Shown: positions 7,497-14,526 of the stretch, one piece after another | How the letters are laid out: each line of letters starts with the position of its first letter | Position numbering within the stretch: the first letter of the stretch is position 1 | Origin: Benthortus sp964440495 | Lineage (GTDB): Archaea > Thermoproteota > Nitrososphaeria_A > Caldarchaeales > Wolframiiraptoraceae | Direction: 5' to 3' | Assembly: GCA_964440495.1 (NCBI GenBank) | Contig: CAYTSD010000026.1 | Span: 1 to 18,366 of the forward strand | DNA: 18,366 nucleotides | The notes under the pieces: generated by a model | What the model saw: only the letters and a program-made list of their open reading frames with translations | The model's database searches: none | What the model was told of the DNA's origin: nothing | Program-made: the position numbers and the translations under genes

Positions 7497-9167
7497 ATGA
7501 AGCTTAGAAGCCGAGAGGTTACCGAAGGCGTTGAACGTGCTCCCCATCGCTCTCTCTTCAAGGCGGCGGGCTTCAGCGACGAAGACCTCTCCAAGCCCCT
7601 GATAGCGGTTGCGAACTCTTGGAATGAGATTGTTCCAGGCCACATCCACTTGGACAAGGTTGCTGAGAAAGTCAAGCAGGGTGTGAGAGAGGCAGGCGGC
7701 ACACCCATGGAGTTCAACACGATAGCCGTTGACGATGGAATAGCCATGGGCCACGAGGGGATGAAGTACAGCCTTGTAAGCAGAGACATAATCGCCGACA
7801 GTGTAGAGATTATGCTAAACGCGCACCGGTTCGACGCGGTCGTCGCTGTCGCAAGCTGTGATAAAATTGAGCCAGGGATGATGATGGCCTTGGCGAGGGT
7901 GAATATTCCAGCCGTCTTCATCAACGGTGGCCCCATGCTTGCTGGAAGAATCGATGGTGAGGAGCAGCGCTACAGCGTCCGAGACGTCTTCGAGGCCGTT
8001 GGAGCATACTCGGCTGGCAAGATAGGGTTTGAGAGGCTTAAGGAGGTTGAGGACAGGTCATGTCCAGGGGCTGGGTCATGCTCAGGTCTATTCACGGCAA
8101 ACACTATGGCGATTGCGATAGAGACTCTTGGAATGGCTCTCCCAGGCTCCTCAACTATTCCAGCAGTCGACTCGAGGAGGCTTTGGGTCGCCCGTAAGTC
8201 GGGTGAAGCCGTGATGAAGGTTCTTGAACTTGGAATCAAGCCCAAGGATATTCTGAGCTTCGAGGCATTCGAGAACGCGATAGCTGTTGACGCCGCTCTC
8301 GGAGGCTCTACAAACGCCGTCCTACATCTCCTCGCAATCGCCAAGGAGGCTGGAGTGAAGCTAACTCTAGACGACTTTGAGCGGATAAGCTCAAGAACAC
8401 CTCAGCTTGCCTCCCTCATCCCAGGAGGATTCCACGCCGTCGAAGACTTGGATGCAGCTGGGGGTGTTCCAGCGATTATGCGCCGCCTCCTAGACGCGGG
8501 GCTGCTGAACGGCGACACCTTGACAATCACAGGTAAGACGGTCTCCGAGAATCTAAGAGACTTCAAGTATCCCCAAGGCTCGGAGGAGGTGGTTAAGCCT
8601 GTTGAGAACCCAGTCGCCCAGAGAGGCGCCCTAGTAATATTGAGGGGGAACCTCGCGCCTGAGGGAGCGGTGGTCAAGAAAGCTGGGGTGAAAAGCCTCC
8701 GCCACCGTGGCCCCGCCAGGGTCTTCGACTCCGAGGAGGAAGCCTTCAAAGCAGTGATAAACGGGGAGATAAACCCTGGAGATGTGGTTGTAATCAGGTA
8801 TGAGGGGCCGAGAGGCGGGCCAGGTATGCGTGAGATGCTCGCCGTCACCGCAGCGATAGTTGGCAGAGGATTGGGAGGAGAGGTTGCAATGGTTACGGAT
8901 GGGAGGTTCTCCGGTGCGACCCGCGGGTTAATGGTGGGCCACGTGGCGCCTGAGGCCGCTGTAGGAGGCCCCATAGCCGTCGTCGAAGACGGAGACGAGA
9001 TAACGATAGAGGTTGAGGAAAGGATGCTTAGAGTTGAGTTAAGCGATGAGGAGATTAGGAGACGCTTATCCCGGTGGAGTCCCCCGCCCCCACGCTACAC
9101 ATCAGGAGTCCTAGCGAAGTATGCTAAGCTAGCCTCATCAGCCTCGGAGGGAGCTGTAACAAAATAG
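7497..9167 (+). CDS. ilvD: dihydroxy-acid dehydratase
   Basis: It dehydrates 2,3-dihydroxy-isovalerate and 2,3-dihydroxy-3-methylvalerate to the 2-oxo acids, the third step of valine/isoleucine synthesis, using an Fe-S cluster. Three cysteines that fit cluster binding are present: Cys121 in ASCDKIEPGMMM, Cys189 and Cys195 in SCPGAGSC. Other family blocks are HIHLD near the N-terminus, GGSTNAVLHLLAI, MVTDGRFSG and GHVAPEAAVGGPI near the C-terminus. The length of 556-559 residues is normal. ATG 7497 gives the usual KLRSREVTEG-type N-terminus, and GTG 7488 three codons earlier is possible. No other branched-chain genes are nearby, so it stands alone behind its own promoter. Its stop abuts the stop of the convergent HD-protein gene with no gap. 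Related dehydratases acting on sugar acids exist, but the motifs favour IlvD. Confidence 0.94.
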   Translation: MKLRSREVTEGVERAPHRSLFKAAGFSDEDLSKPLIAVANSWNEIVPGHIHLDKVAEKVKQGVREAGGTPMEFNTIAVDDGIAMGHEGMKYSLVSRDIIADSVEIMLNAHRFDAVVAVASCDKIEPGMMMALARVNIPAVFINGGPMLAGRIDGEEQRYSVRDVFEAVGAYSAGKIGFERLKEVEDRSCPGAGSCSGLFTANTMAIAIETLGMALPGSSTIPAVDSRRLWVARKSGEAVMKVLELGIKPKDILSFEAFENAIAVDAALGGSTNAVLHLLAIAKEAGVKLTLDDFERISSRTPQLASLIPGGFHAVEDLDAAGGVPAIMRRLLDAGLLNGDTLTITGKTVSENLRDFKYPQGSEEVVKPVENPVAQRGALVILRGNLAPEGAVVKKAGVKSLRHRGPARVFDSEEEAFKAVINGEINPGDVVVIRYEGPRGGPGMREMLAVTAAIVGRGLGGEVAMVTDGRFSGATRGLMVGHVAPEAAVGGPIAVVEDGDEITIEVEERMLRVELSDEEIRRRLSRWSPPPPRYTSGVLAKYAKLASSASEGAVTK

Positions 9168-10346
9168 TCACCTTCCCTCAAAGTATCTCTCAGCAGCTTT
9201 CCTCACCTTCTCCAAGTATTCTCTCTCCGTGTAGACCCGCACTATCTCGTAGATTCTTGAGGTGAATCTAAGCAGGGGTGAGGAGTAGTGGACGAGTCTA
9301 ACCCCCCTCTCATCCTCTTGGTAGAACTGAACCTCTTCTTCATCCATGTAGGGTAGGGGTGGAACATAGGGTGTATCTATCCAGAGGTAATTGGATGGAA
9401 CCCCAGCCATCTGCGCCAACTCTTCCTCAACCTCCCTAACCTTCTCCCTGCTTCTCAGCCTCTCCGCAACTCCACCCTCCTCAGCCTTCAACTCATAGGC
9501 AACCTTAGGCAGCCTCCTCCTCTCAATCCTCTCAGCAATCTCCCTTGTTTCATCTCTTTCCTTCATCATACACCAAACCGTGTAGTCATCGTGGCTCAAG
9601 TATTCTTCAACGCTCATAGACGAGAAGTCAAGTTCATCAGACAGCATTCTAACCCCTCTGAGGAAGAGTGTCTGCGCCGCCCTTACAGCGTGATGGAAAT
9701 AGATGTTCATGAAGCTCTGGTAGCGTGCGATGGCCATCTCCTCAACCGCTCCCACAGCCTTGAGGCTGAGAGCAAGCCTCCCATCCACAATCCTACTCCT
9801 CCAGAGAATCCTCTTAGCATCGACAAGCCCATAGGCTGCGCCAGTGAAATAGGAGTCCCGGACAAGGAAGTCAAGCTTATCGACGTCGAAGGGGCCGCTT
9901 ATCACCGCCCCCTCCGGAACCTTCTTCTCCAGTATCTCGATGATTTCCTCCGGGTCTACCCCGCATCTCTCGACGGCTTCCCCGAGTTCATCATCTTCTC
10001 GGATTATCTTGGTCGTCATCTGCTCATGGCTCAGCCCCTTCTCCTGTAGCAGGGGTTCGAGGAGATGCGAGTAGGGTGTGTGCCCTAGGTCGTGAAGGAG
10101 TCCAGCGAGCCTGAGAACCTTCCTCTTATGCTCGTCGAAGCCAAGCCTATCGGCAAGCTCCCCAGCAAGATACATGCATCCAAGCGAGTGGTCAAATCTA
10201 CAGTGTCTTGCGCCTGGGTAAACGAGATAAACGAAGGGGAGCTGAATAATCCTCCTAAGCCTCTGGAAAGCCCTAGTGTCGACGACCCCTATCTCGTCTT
10301 CACTCAACCCTATGTATCCGTGAATCGGGTCTTTGATGAGCTTCAT
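9168..10346 (-). CDS. HD-domain phosphohydrolase, SAMHD1-like (putative dNTPase)
   Basis: The 392-residue protein opens with KDPIHGYIGL and RLRRIIQL, followed by the HD metal site: His53 in CRFDHSLG, His85-Asp86 in LLHDLGHTPYSH, and Asp156 in DVDKLDFLVRDS. This arrangement, including the YFTGAAYG block after it, matches the SAMHD1/YdhJ group of HD hydrolases, several of which cut dNTPs to nucleoside plus triphosphate. The metal ligands are intact, so it should be active. Activity on dNTPs is inferred from the family and from the gene 30 bases upstream on the same strand, thymidylate kinase. ATG 10346 (GTG 10349 just before it) lacks a clear ribosome site. The C-terminal 120 residues are acidic, rich in Glu/Arg helices, and less conserved. 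Confidence 0.88.
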   Translation of the reverse strand: MKLIKDPIHGYIGLSEDEIGVVDTRAFQRLRRIIQLPFVYLVYPGARHCRFDHSLGCMYLAGELADRLGFDEHKRKVLRLAGLLHDLGHTPYSHLLEPLLQEKGLSHEQMTTKIIREDDELGEAVERCGVDPEEIIEILEKKVPEGAVISGPFDVDKLDFLVRDSYFTGAAYGLVDAKRILWRSRIVDGRLALSLKAVGAVEEMAIARYQSFMNIYFHHAVRAAQTLFLRGVRMLSDELDFSSMSVEEYLSHDDYTVWCMMKERDETREIAERIERRRLPKVAYELKAEEGGVAERLRSREKVREVEEELAQMAGVPSNYLWIDTPYVPPLPYMDEEEVQFYQEDERGVRLVHYSSPLLRFTSRIYEIVRVYTEREYLEKVRKAAERYFEGR

Positions 10347-10376
10347 CACTAAAATTAGATAGTGTTTCAGGAAGAA

Positions 10377-10970
10377 TTAAGTTCTCTCCAAAAATTCTCC
10401 CACAATCTCCCTAATGGTTTCTGAGACCGTTTCAGCATCTCTCGACGCATCTACTAGGAGGAGCTCGCCTCTCTCCACCATTCTCAGATAGTTTTCCCTA
10501 ATCTTCTCGAGGAGCTCTACCTGCTCGAACCTGCTTCTCCGCTTCCTCCTAATTCTCCTAAGCCCTATCTGAGGCTTGACGTCGAGTAGGAGTGCGAGGT
10601 CAGGTCTACGTGCATGTTTGTTGAGTTCTCTAACCCATTCAGGGTCTCCCGTCGTGGCCGCCTGATAGGCAAGCGAGGAGTGGAGATACCGGTCGGAGAC
10701 AACCACGTATCCCTTGGAGAGCAGAGGCTCAATCGTCCTCTCGAGATGCTGGAGTCTGTCGGCTGCGAAGAGAAGTGCTTCAAGATAGGGGTTAACCCTC
10801 CTCCTCAGCGCCATGGCCTTCAGGATCCTCCCTATCTGGCCGTCGGTAGGCTCCCTCGTGTATTGGGCTGAAACCCCCCTCTCTCTAAGCCACCTAACAA
10901 GCCTCTTCGCCTGCGTCGTCTTCCCCGACCCGTCTATCCCCTCAACGGCTATTAGAAGCCCCCCACGCAT
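10377..10970 (-). CDS. tmk: thymidylate kinase
   Basis: It phosphorylates dTMP to dTDP with ATP, a required step to dTTP. The 197-residue protein has the P-loop EGIDGSGKTTQAKRL (about 9-23), the TREP motif that follows in this family, the DRY block in VSDRYLHSSLAYQ and a basic LID region (RRIRRKRRSRFEQ). ATG 10970 is chosen because GGTGGG lies about five bases upstream; GTG 10979 would add three residues. The HD phosphohydrolase follows on the same strand after about 30 bases, making a dNTP synthesis/breakdown pair. It is divergent from the ArsR-like gene, and one TATA-like box at 11002-11011 may serve both. Confidence 0.95.
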   Translation of the reverse strand: MRGGLLIAVEGIDGSGKTTQAKRLVRWLRERGVSAQYTREPTDGQIGRILKAMALRRRVNPYLEALLFAADRLQHLERTIEPLLSKGYVVVSDRYLHSSLAYQAATTGDPEWVRELNKHARRPDLALLLDVKPQIGLRRIRRKRRSRFEQVELLEKIRENYLRMVERGELLLVDASRDAETVSETIREIVGEFLERT

Positions 10971-11001
10971 CGAACCCACCTAAAGTTACGGATAAGCGAT
11001 A

Positions 11002-11011
11002 CATTTTATAG
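11002..11011. promoter_or_regulatory. shared divergent TATA box for tmk and the ArsR-like gene
   Basis: CATTTTATAG read forward, or CTATAAAATG in reverse, is about 25 bases from plausible starts in both directions: ATG 11039 (after AAGGTC at 11028-11033) and ATG 10970. An 8-bp palindrome TATGCATA at 11016-11023 directly to its right could be a site for the regulator. Confidence 0.4.
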
Positions 11012-11038
11012 CATTTATGCATAGATTAAGGTCAAAAT

Positions 11039-11341
11039 ATGGTTGATGAAGGCTTAGGTGGAGGGGAGCTCGAGCAGGCTGCCAGGTTTTTCCATGCTCT
11101 GGGCAGTAGGCTTAGGCTTCGGATACTCCTACTCCTCTCCTCAACCGATAGACCCCTTCACATAAAGGCTGTCTCGAGGAGGCTTAGGGTAAGCTACCCA
11201 ACAATCTACCGGCATGTCAGGGTCTTGAGAGAGGCAGGCCTCGTCAAGGTGTATGAGGTAGGCCGCTCAAGGGTTATATCCCTCACAAGCCCCCAACTTC
11301 TCAAGAAAATTTTAGGAGAAATTAAAGCTCTAAAAACATAA
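11039..11341 (+). CDS. ArsR-family winged-helix transcription regulator
   Basis: A 100-residue DNA-binding protein made almost entirely of one winged helix-turn-helix: FFHALGSRLRLRILLLLSS (helix 1-2), then LHIKAVSRRLRVSYPTIYRHVRVLREAGLVKVYEVGRSRVISLT, with the recognition helix at SYPTIYRHVRVLREAG and the wing at VYEVGRSRVI. It has no cysteine, so the metal-sensing motif of classic ArsR repressors is absent and any signal must be something else. ATG 11039 has AAGGTC upstream. The next gene, an ECF transporter S component, starts 78 bases later on the same strand behind an inverted repeat (11357-11377), so the regulator plausibly controls that transporter and possibly tmk on its other side. 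That target is inference. Confidence 0.88.
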   Translation: MVDEGLGGGELEQAARFFHALGSRLRLRILLLLSSTDRPLHIKAVSRRLRVSYPTIYRHVRVLREAGLVKVYEVGRSRVISLTSPQLLKKILGEIKALKT

Positions 11342-11356
11342 AATTGTTTATCGATT

Positions 11357-11377
11357 TCTGTAAAATTATCTTACAGA
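11357..11377 (+). promoter_or_regulatory. inverted repeat, candidate operator before the ECF S-component gene
   Basis: TCTGTAA (11357-11363) and TTACAGA (11371-11377) are perfect inverted arms around seven bases. They sit just upstream of a TATA-like GGTTTATTATG (11380-11390), a position suited to a dimeric regulator such as the ArsR-like protein encoded immediately before it. Confidence 0.45.
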
Positions 11378-11419
11378 TAGGTTTATTATGAGTGATTCTT
11401 TCTAATGCTATGAGTTTCC

Positions 11420-12040
11420 GTGAATGATGCTAATTCTGTGAAGCCTAGTGTATGGGCTGCGGCTGTGGCTCTTTTGGCGTCTCTCTCGGTAGTCATGGTT
11501 CTACTCAGGCTCAAGATACCCTTCCCGCTTCTCCCCTTCCTAACCTTCCATCTAAGCGAGATACCTGTCGTGATAGCCTTCCTCCTCCTAGGGTTCAGAG
11601 CGGGCGCCGCCGTCTCCATAGCAAGCTGGCTCGCATTAAACCTTGGAGCACCCTTCCAAGCCGTGGTCGGGCCGCTGATGAAGCTCCTAGCAGAGCTCTC
11701 GATGCTTCTGGGACTATATTTAGCTAGGAGGCTTAGGGGCAGCCGGGAAAGGTTTGGGAGAAGAGAGCTGGTCGTGGCGACAACCTTAGGCGCACTCACA
11801 CGTGTAGTCGTTATGGCGGCTGCAGCCTTCGCCCTCTACTACCTAATCTTCCCAGAGGTCTATCTCCCATTCGCTGGGAAACTTCTTGGAAGAATCTTCG
11901 GCGTAAGCTTCGACTCCTCCCTCATAGTAGCTTTGGTGATAGTTGGGTTGACCTCGCTCTTCAACCTCCTCCACACGCCGCTCTCAGTTCTCCCAGCCGC
12001 AGCCATCTACAAAGCCTATAGGAAGGCTACTTCCCCCTAA
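11420..12040 (+). CDS. ECF transporter S component (RibU-like), copy A
   Basis: A membrane substrate-binding subunit of an energy-coupling-factor vitamin importer. About six hydrophobic helices span 206 residues. The IPFPLLPFLTFHLSEIPVVI block followed by the GPLMKLLAELSMLLGL segment resembles riboflavin-type (RibU-like) S components, but the substrate cannot be set from sequence alone. The ATPase and T subunits are not in this window; shared modules elsewhere are usual in group II ECF systems. GTG 11420 is the likely start, with GTG 11438 as an alternative. It follows an ArsR-like regulator and a candidate operator. Copy B at 15417 is clearly homologous over the whole length. The 3' end overlaps that of the convergent PGK gene by 14 bases. 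Confidence 0.85.
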   Translation: MNDANSVKPSVWAAAVALLASLSVVMVLLRLKIPFPLLPFLTFHLSEIPVVIAFLLLGFRAGAAVSIASWLALNLGAPFQAVVGPLMKLLAELSMLLGLYLARRLRGSRERFGRRELVVATTLGALTRVVVMAAAAFALYYLIFPEVYLPFAGKLLGRIFGVSFDSSLIVALVIVGLTSLFNLLHTPLSVLPAAAIYKAYRKATSP

Positions 12041-13253
12041 GTATCTCGACTCCAGGCAGCTTCTTCCCGCTGAGGAACCGTATCAAGGCTCCGCCAGCGA
12101 TACTGACGTAAGAGAAGTCCTCAACCTTGAGGCCGACCATCTGGATAGCAGTGGAGGAATCTCCCCCACCGATAAGGGTGAAGGCCTTCGACTCCGCGAG
12201 AGCCCCATAAATCATCTTGGTCCCCTTCCTGAACTCCTCCCTCTCATAGGCTCCAGCAGGCCCCTTCACGATGATTGCCTCATCCTTGCCCGCCGACCTT
12301 ATCAGCTCTCCATAGCGTTCCCCAGTCTCTTCCCCGATATCCATTATCGGCCCAGGGGCTGGAAGCCTCTCGACAGGGGTCTCAACACGTTTCCCATCCA
12401 TCTCGTAGGCAACATCCACAGGTACATGGACCCGGTCTCCCAGCTTCTTATCGAGTTCTGAGACCTTGCCGAGGAGTTTATCGAACCTCTTCTTGCGGAT
12501 ATACTGGATGCTTGGTTCTCCTAGGTCTACTCCACGGCTCATCAGGAAGAGTTGTCCTAGAAGCCCCGCCGTCAGGAGAGACTCTATCTCAGGTCTCCCT
12601 CGGCTTAGAAGCGCCTCGACAACCTTCACGCAGTCCTCAGGCTTGTTTCCACCCATGAAGAGCATTATCTTCTCCCTGGCCTCGAGGATCTCGGAGAGTG
12701 CGCGCAGTTCTCTCTCCATAACTCTGCCCGCGACTGTTGGGAGTAGGTGTGCGAAGCCTACTATTGAGGCGTGGGCGCGGTGGGCGGCTGAGAAGGCGTC
12801 CATGACGAATAGGTCTGCGAGCGGGGCGAGGGTTGAGACGAGCTTTCCCTTTGCGTGGGTCGCTGGGTCAGCCTCAACGGTCTCCTCGTCAAGCATCCTA
12901 ACATTATCAAGAAGAAGTATCTCTCCCTCCTTAAGCGACTTTATGGCCTTGACCGCCTCCTCGCCGATAATGTCTGGAACATACTTCACCTCTCTGCCAA
13001 CATGTTTTGAGAGGAGTTCGGCGTGCTGTTTTAGTGGAAGGAAGTTAGGGTCACCCTTCCTACCCTGATGGGAGATGACGACGACCTTCGCACCCTTCTC
13101 GGCGAGCTCCTTAAGGGTCTCGGCGTGCGCCCTCAGCCTCTCATTATCCTGTATCCGCTTGGTCTCAGGGTCTATCGGAGAGTTAAGGTCTACTCGGACT
13201 ATAACGGTTTTACCTTTAACCTCTACATCGTCAAGCGTCTTGAACCAGGTCAA
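12027..13253 (-). CDS. pgk: phosphoglycerate kinase
   Basis: It interconverts 1,3-bisphosphoglycerate plus ADP with 3-phosphoglycerate plus ATP, the step after GAPDH. About 408 residues with the standard blocks: TVIVRVDLNSPID (N-terminal substrate site), VVISHQGRKGDPN, LLDNVRMLDEE, DAFSAAHRAHASIVG, MGGNKPEDCVKVVEALL, IIVKGPAGAYE and the nucleotide loop FTLIGGGDSSTAI. The archaeal-style gap pattern is present. TTG 13253 is preferred as start because AAGGTG lies nine bases upstream and translation opens at TWFKTLDDVEVKG; GTG 13265 would add four residues and overlap the GAPDH stop. The genes are coupled tightly, so GAPDH and PGK form an operon in that order. Confidence 0.95.
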   Translation of the reverse strand: MTWFKTLDDVEVKGKTVIVRVDLNSPIDPETKRIQDNERLRAHAETLKELAEKGAKVVVISHQGRKGDPNFLPLKQHAELLSKHVGREVKYVPDIIGEEAVKAIKSLKEGEILLLDNVRMLDEETVEADPATHAKGKLVSTLAPLADLFVMDAFSAAHRAHASIVGFAHLLPTVAGRVMERELRALSEILEAREKIMLFMGGNKPEDCVKVVEALLSRGRPEIESLLTAGLLGQLFLMSRGVDLGEPSIQYIRKKRFDKLLGKVSELDKKLGDRVHVPVDVAYEMDGKRVETPVERLPAPGPIMDIGEETGERYGELIRSAGKDEAIIVKGPAGAYEREEFRKGTKMIYGALAESKAFTLIGGGDSSTAIQMVGLKVEDFSYVSIAGGALIRFLSGKKLPGVEILRGK

Positions 13254-13257
13254 AACT

Positions 13258-14280
13258 CTACACACCTTGCTTAATAATCAACTTGATTACGTCGACAAGT
13301 CGGTTGGAGTATCCCCATTCATTATCATACCATCCTAGAACCTTTACGAGGTCGTTTCTCTCACCTACAACTGTGATGCTTAAACCGTCTAAGATACATG
13401 AATGCGGGTTGCCGACAATATCTATCGAGACGATGGGCTCCTCAGTGTATTCGAGTATTCCCTTAAGCTTTCCTTCAGCAGCCTTCCTATAAGCCTCCCT
13501 AACCTCCTCCAAAGTAACCTCTCTCTCCAAGAGAGCTGTCAAGTCGGTTATTGAGCCATCTGCGACGGGAACCCTAAGAGCTATCCCATGCATCTTACCT
13601 TTAACCTCCGGTATGACTAGGTGAAGCGCTTTAGCGGCTCCCGTCGTGGTTAGGATTATTGAGAGAGCAGCCGCCCTCGCTCTTCTAAGGTCTTTGTGAA
13701 CTAGGTCTAGGAGACGCTGGTCGTTGGTGTAAGCGTGAACCGTGGACATGTATCCTTTCCTGAACCCGAAGTTGTCGAGTAGAACCTTAACCATGGGTGC
13801 GAGGCAGTTTGTCGTGCAGGATGCGGCTGAGATTACGTCATGCTTCTTGACATCAAGCATCTCGTCGTTGACTCCAGGAACTATCGTTACATCCGCGTCT
13901 CCTGAGGGAGCTGAGATGAGAACCTTCTTGACACCGTCTCTAAGATGCTTTGAGGCATCCTTCCTCGCCCTAAACCTTCCAGTTGACTCGACTACTAGGT
14001 CTACTCCAACCTCGCCCCATGGAATCTTGGAGGGGTCAGGGTTCGAGAAGGCTCTAATCTTTCTCCCATCAATCTCTATGCTATCCTCTGTGTAGGCTAC
14101 CTTGTAGGGCAGCCTCCCGTGCACCGAGTCATACTTCATCAGGAAAGCTATCGTCTTGGTGTCAACTAGGTCGTTGTAGGCAACTATCTCGAAGCTCTTC
14201 CCATACTCTGGGTCGCTGAGCGCAGCTCTAGTAAACAGTCTCCCGATTCTCCCCATCCCATTTACTCCTATCCTTAACAT
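13258..14280 (-). CDS. gap: glyceraldehyde-3-phosphate dehydrogenase, type I (bacterial/eukaryotic-like)
   Basis: Phosphorylating GAPDH of central carbon metabolism, 340 residues from ATG 14280. The Rossmann start IGVNGMGRIGRLF, the catalytic block SAASCTTNCLAP with Cys155, His182 in STVHAYT, DLRRARAAA and the C-terminal WYDNEWGYSNR are diagnostic of class I enzymes. The usual archaeal class II enzyme has a different, shorter Cys motif (SCNTTGL) and low similarity. Asp37 in AYNDLVD suggests NAD preference; Val instead of Pro in the LLDLVHKD segment is a deviation. A frame extends upstream to 14391, but the family N-terminus fits Met at 14280. A TATA box at 14301-14310, about 25 bases upstream, implies a leaderless mRNA. 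Nearby PGK is typical; a class I GAPDH in an archaeon suggests acquisition by transfer. Confidence 0.95.
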   Translation of the reverse strand: MLRIGVNGMGRIGRLFTRAALSDPEYGKSFEIVAYNDLVDTKTIAFLMKYDSVHGRLPYKVAYTEDSIEIDGRKIRAFSNPDPSKIPWGEVGVDLVVESTGRFRARKDASKHLRDGVKKVLISAPSGDADVTIVPGVNDEMLDVKKHDVISAASCTTNCLAPMVKVLLDNFGFRKGYMSTVHAYTNDQRLLDLVHKDLRRARAAALSIILTTTGAAKALHLVIPEVKGKMHGIALRVPVADGSITDLTALLEREVTLEEVREAYRKAAEGKLKGILEYTEEPIVSIDIVGNPHSCILDGLSITVVGERNDLVKVLGWYDNEWGYSNRLVDVIKLIIKQGV

Positions 14281-14300
14281 CGGCTCTACATAGATGATGG

Positions 14301-14340
14301 ATTTTTTAACGATTACTGAAGCATTAGTAGTAATCGTTAC
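14301..14340 (-). promoter_or_regulatory. gap promoter with flanking inverted repeat
   Basis: On the minus strand the TATA-like GTTAAAAAAT (14301-14310) lies about 25 bases before ATG 14280. TAACGATTAC (14307-14316) and GTAATCGTTA (14330-14339) are a perfect 10-bp inverted pair separated by 13 bases, and the right arm is itself GTAA-TCG-TTAC (14330-14340). A protein bound to the left arm would cover the TATA box. The right arm lies in the last codons of the small cysteine protein, if that gene is real. It differs from the TATCAC-type motif of TrmB regulators. Confidence 0.5.
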
Positions 14341-14455
14341 CCGTAATGCTTGTATGCCGGCAGTTTCTCTCGACTGGAGCTGGAAGCCCATCTACTAAGC
14401 AGGTGCCCTCACTCTCAACCCTGTAAAGAGGGCACTCCTCACAGGCTAGACGCAT
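14324..14455 (-). CDS. small four-cysteine protein, unknown
   Basis: I do not recognise a family. From ATG 14455 a 43-residue frame opens with MRLACEECPLYRVESEGTCL and has four cysteines in a CxxC...C...C pattern (positions 6, 9, 19 and 32), as in small zinc- or metal-binding proteins. It is hydrophilic, ends with DYY, and has AGAGGA four to five bases before the ATG. A longer start at ATG 14491 would add another Cys. It reads in the direction of gap and pgk, and stops just before the gap promoter, filling an otherwise unexplained gap between that promoter and the divergent fusion gene. An 8-bp inverted repeat inside it (14403-14410 with 14428-14435) may be incidental to the CEECP and SEGT codons. 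Short length makes this tentative. Confidence 0.5.
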   Translation of the reverse strand: MRLACEECPLYRVESEGTCLVDGLPAPVERNCRHTSITGNDYY

Positions 14456-14486
14456 TTTTCCTCTTATACATAGAGCGTCTCCATAA

Positions 14487-14510
14487 TGCATAAAAGTTAT
14501 ATGTGCATAT
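14487..14510 (+). promoter_or_regulatory. promoter of the RHH-nucleotidyltransferase gene with repeated TGCATA
   Basis: TTATATG (14497-14503) is about 26 bases before ATG 14527, so the mRNA is probably leaderless. TGCATA occurs at 14487-14492 and again at 14504-14509, 17 bases apart, on both sides of the TATA-like core. The second lies in an imperfect palindrome with arms ATATG (14499-14503) and CATAT (14506-14510). Short repeated half-sites over the promoter are typical for ribbon-helix-helix proteins that repress their own gene. Confidence 0.4.
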
Positions 14511-14526
14511 TTTCTCTCCTTTAAAC

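Noticed and set aside
8402..8974. 190-codon minus-strand frame under ilvD
   Set aside because: Pro/Ser/Thr-rich shadow of a conserved enzyme gene; no start signal or domain.
12466..13068. 200-codon plus-strand frame antisense to pgk
   Set aside because: Ser/Arg-rich shadow frame opposite conserved PGK motifs.
14397..14440. GTGCCCTC/GAGGGCAC stem as a terminator or structured RNA
   Set aside because: It lies within the small cysteine-protein frame and is followed by no U-run; better explained by codons there.
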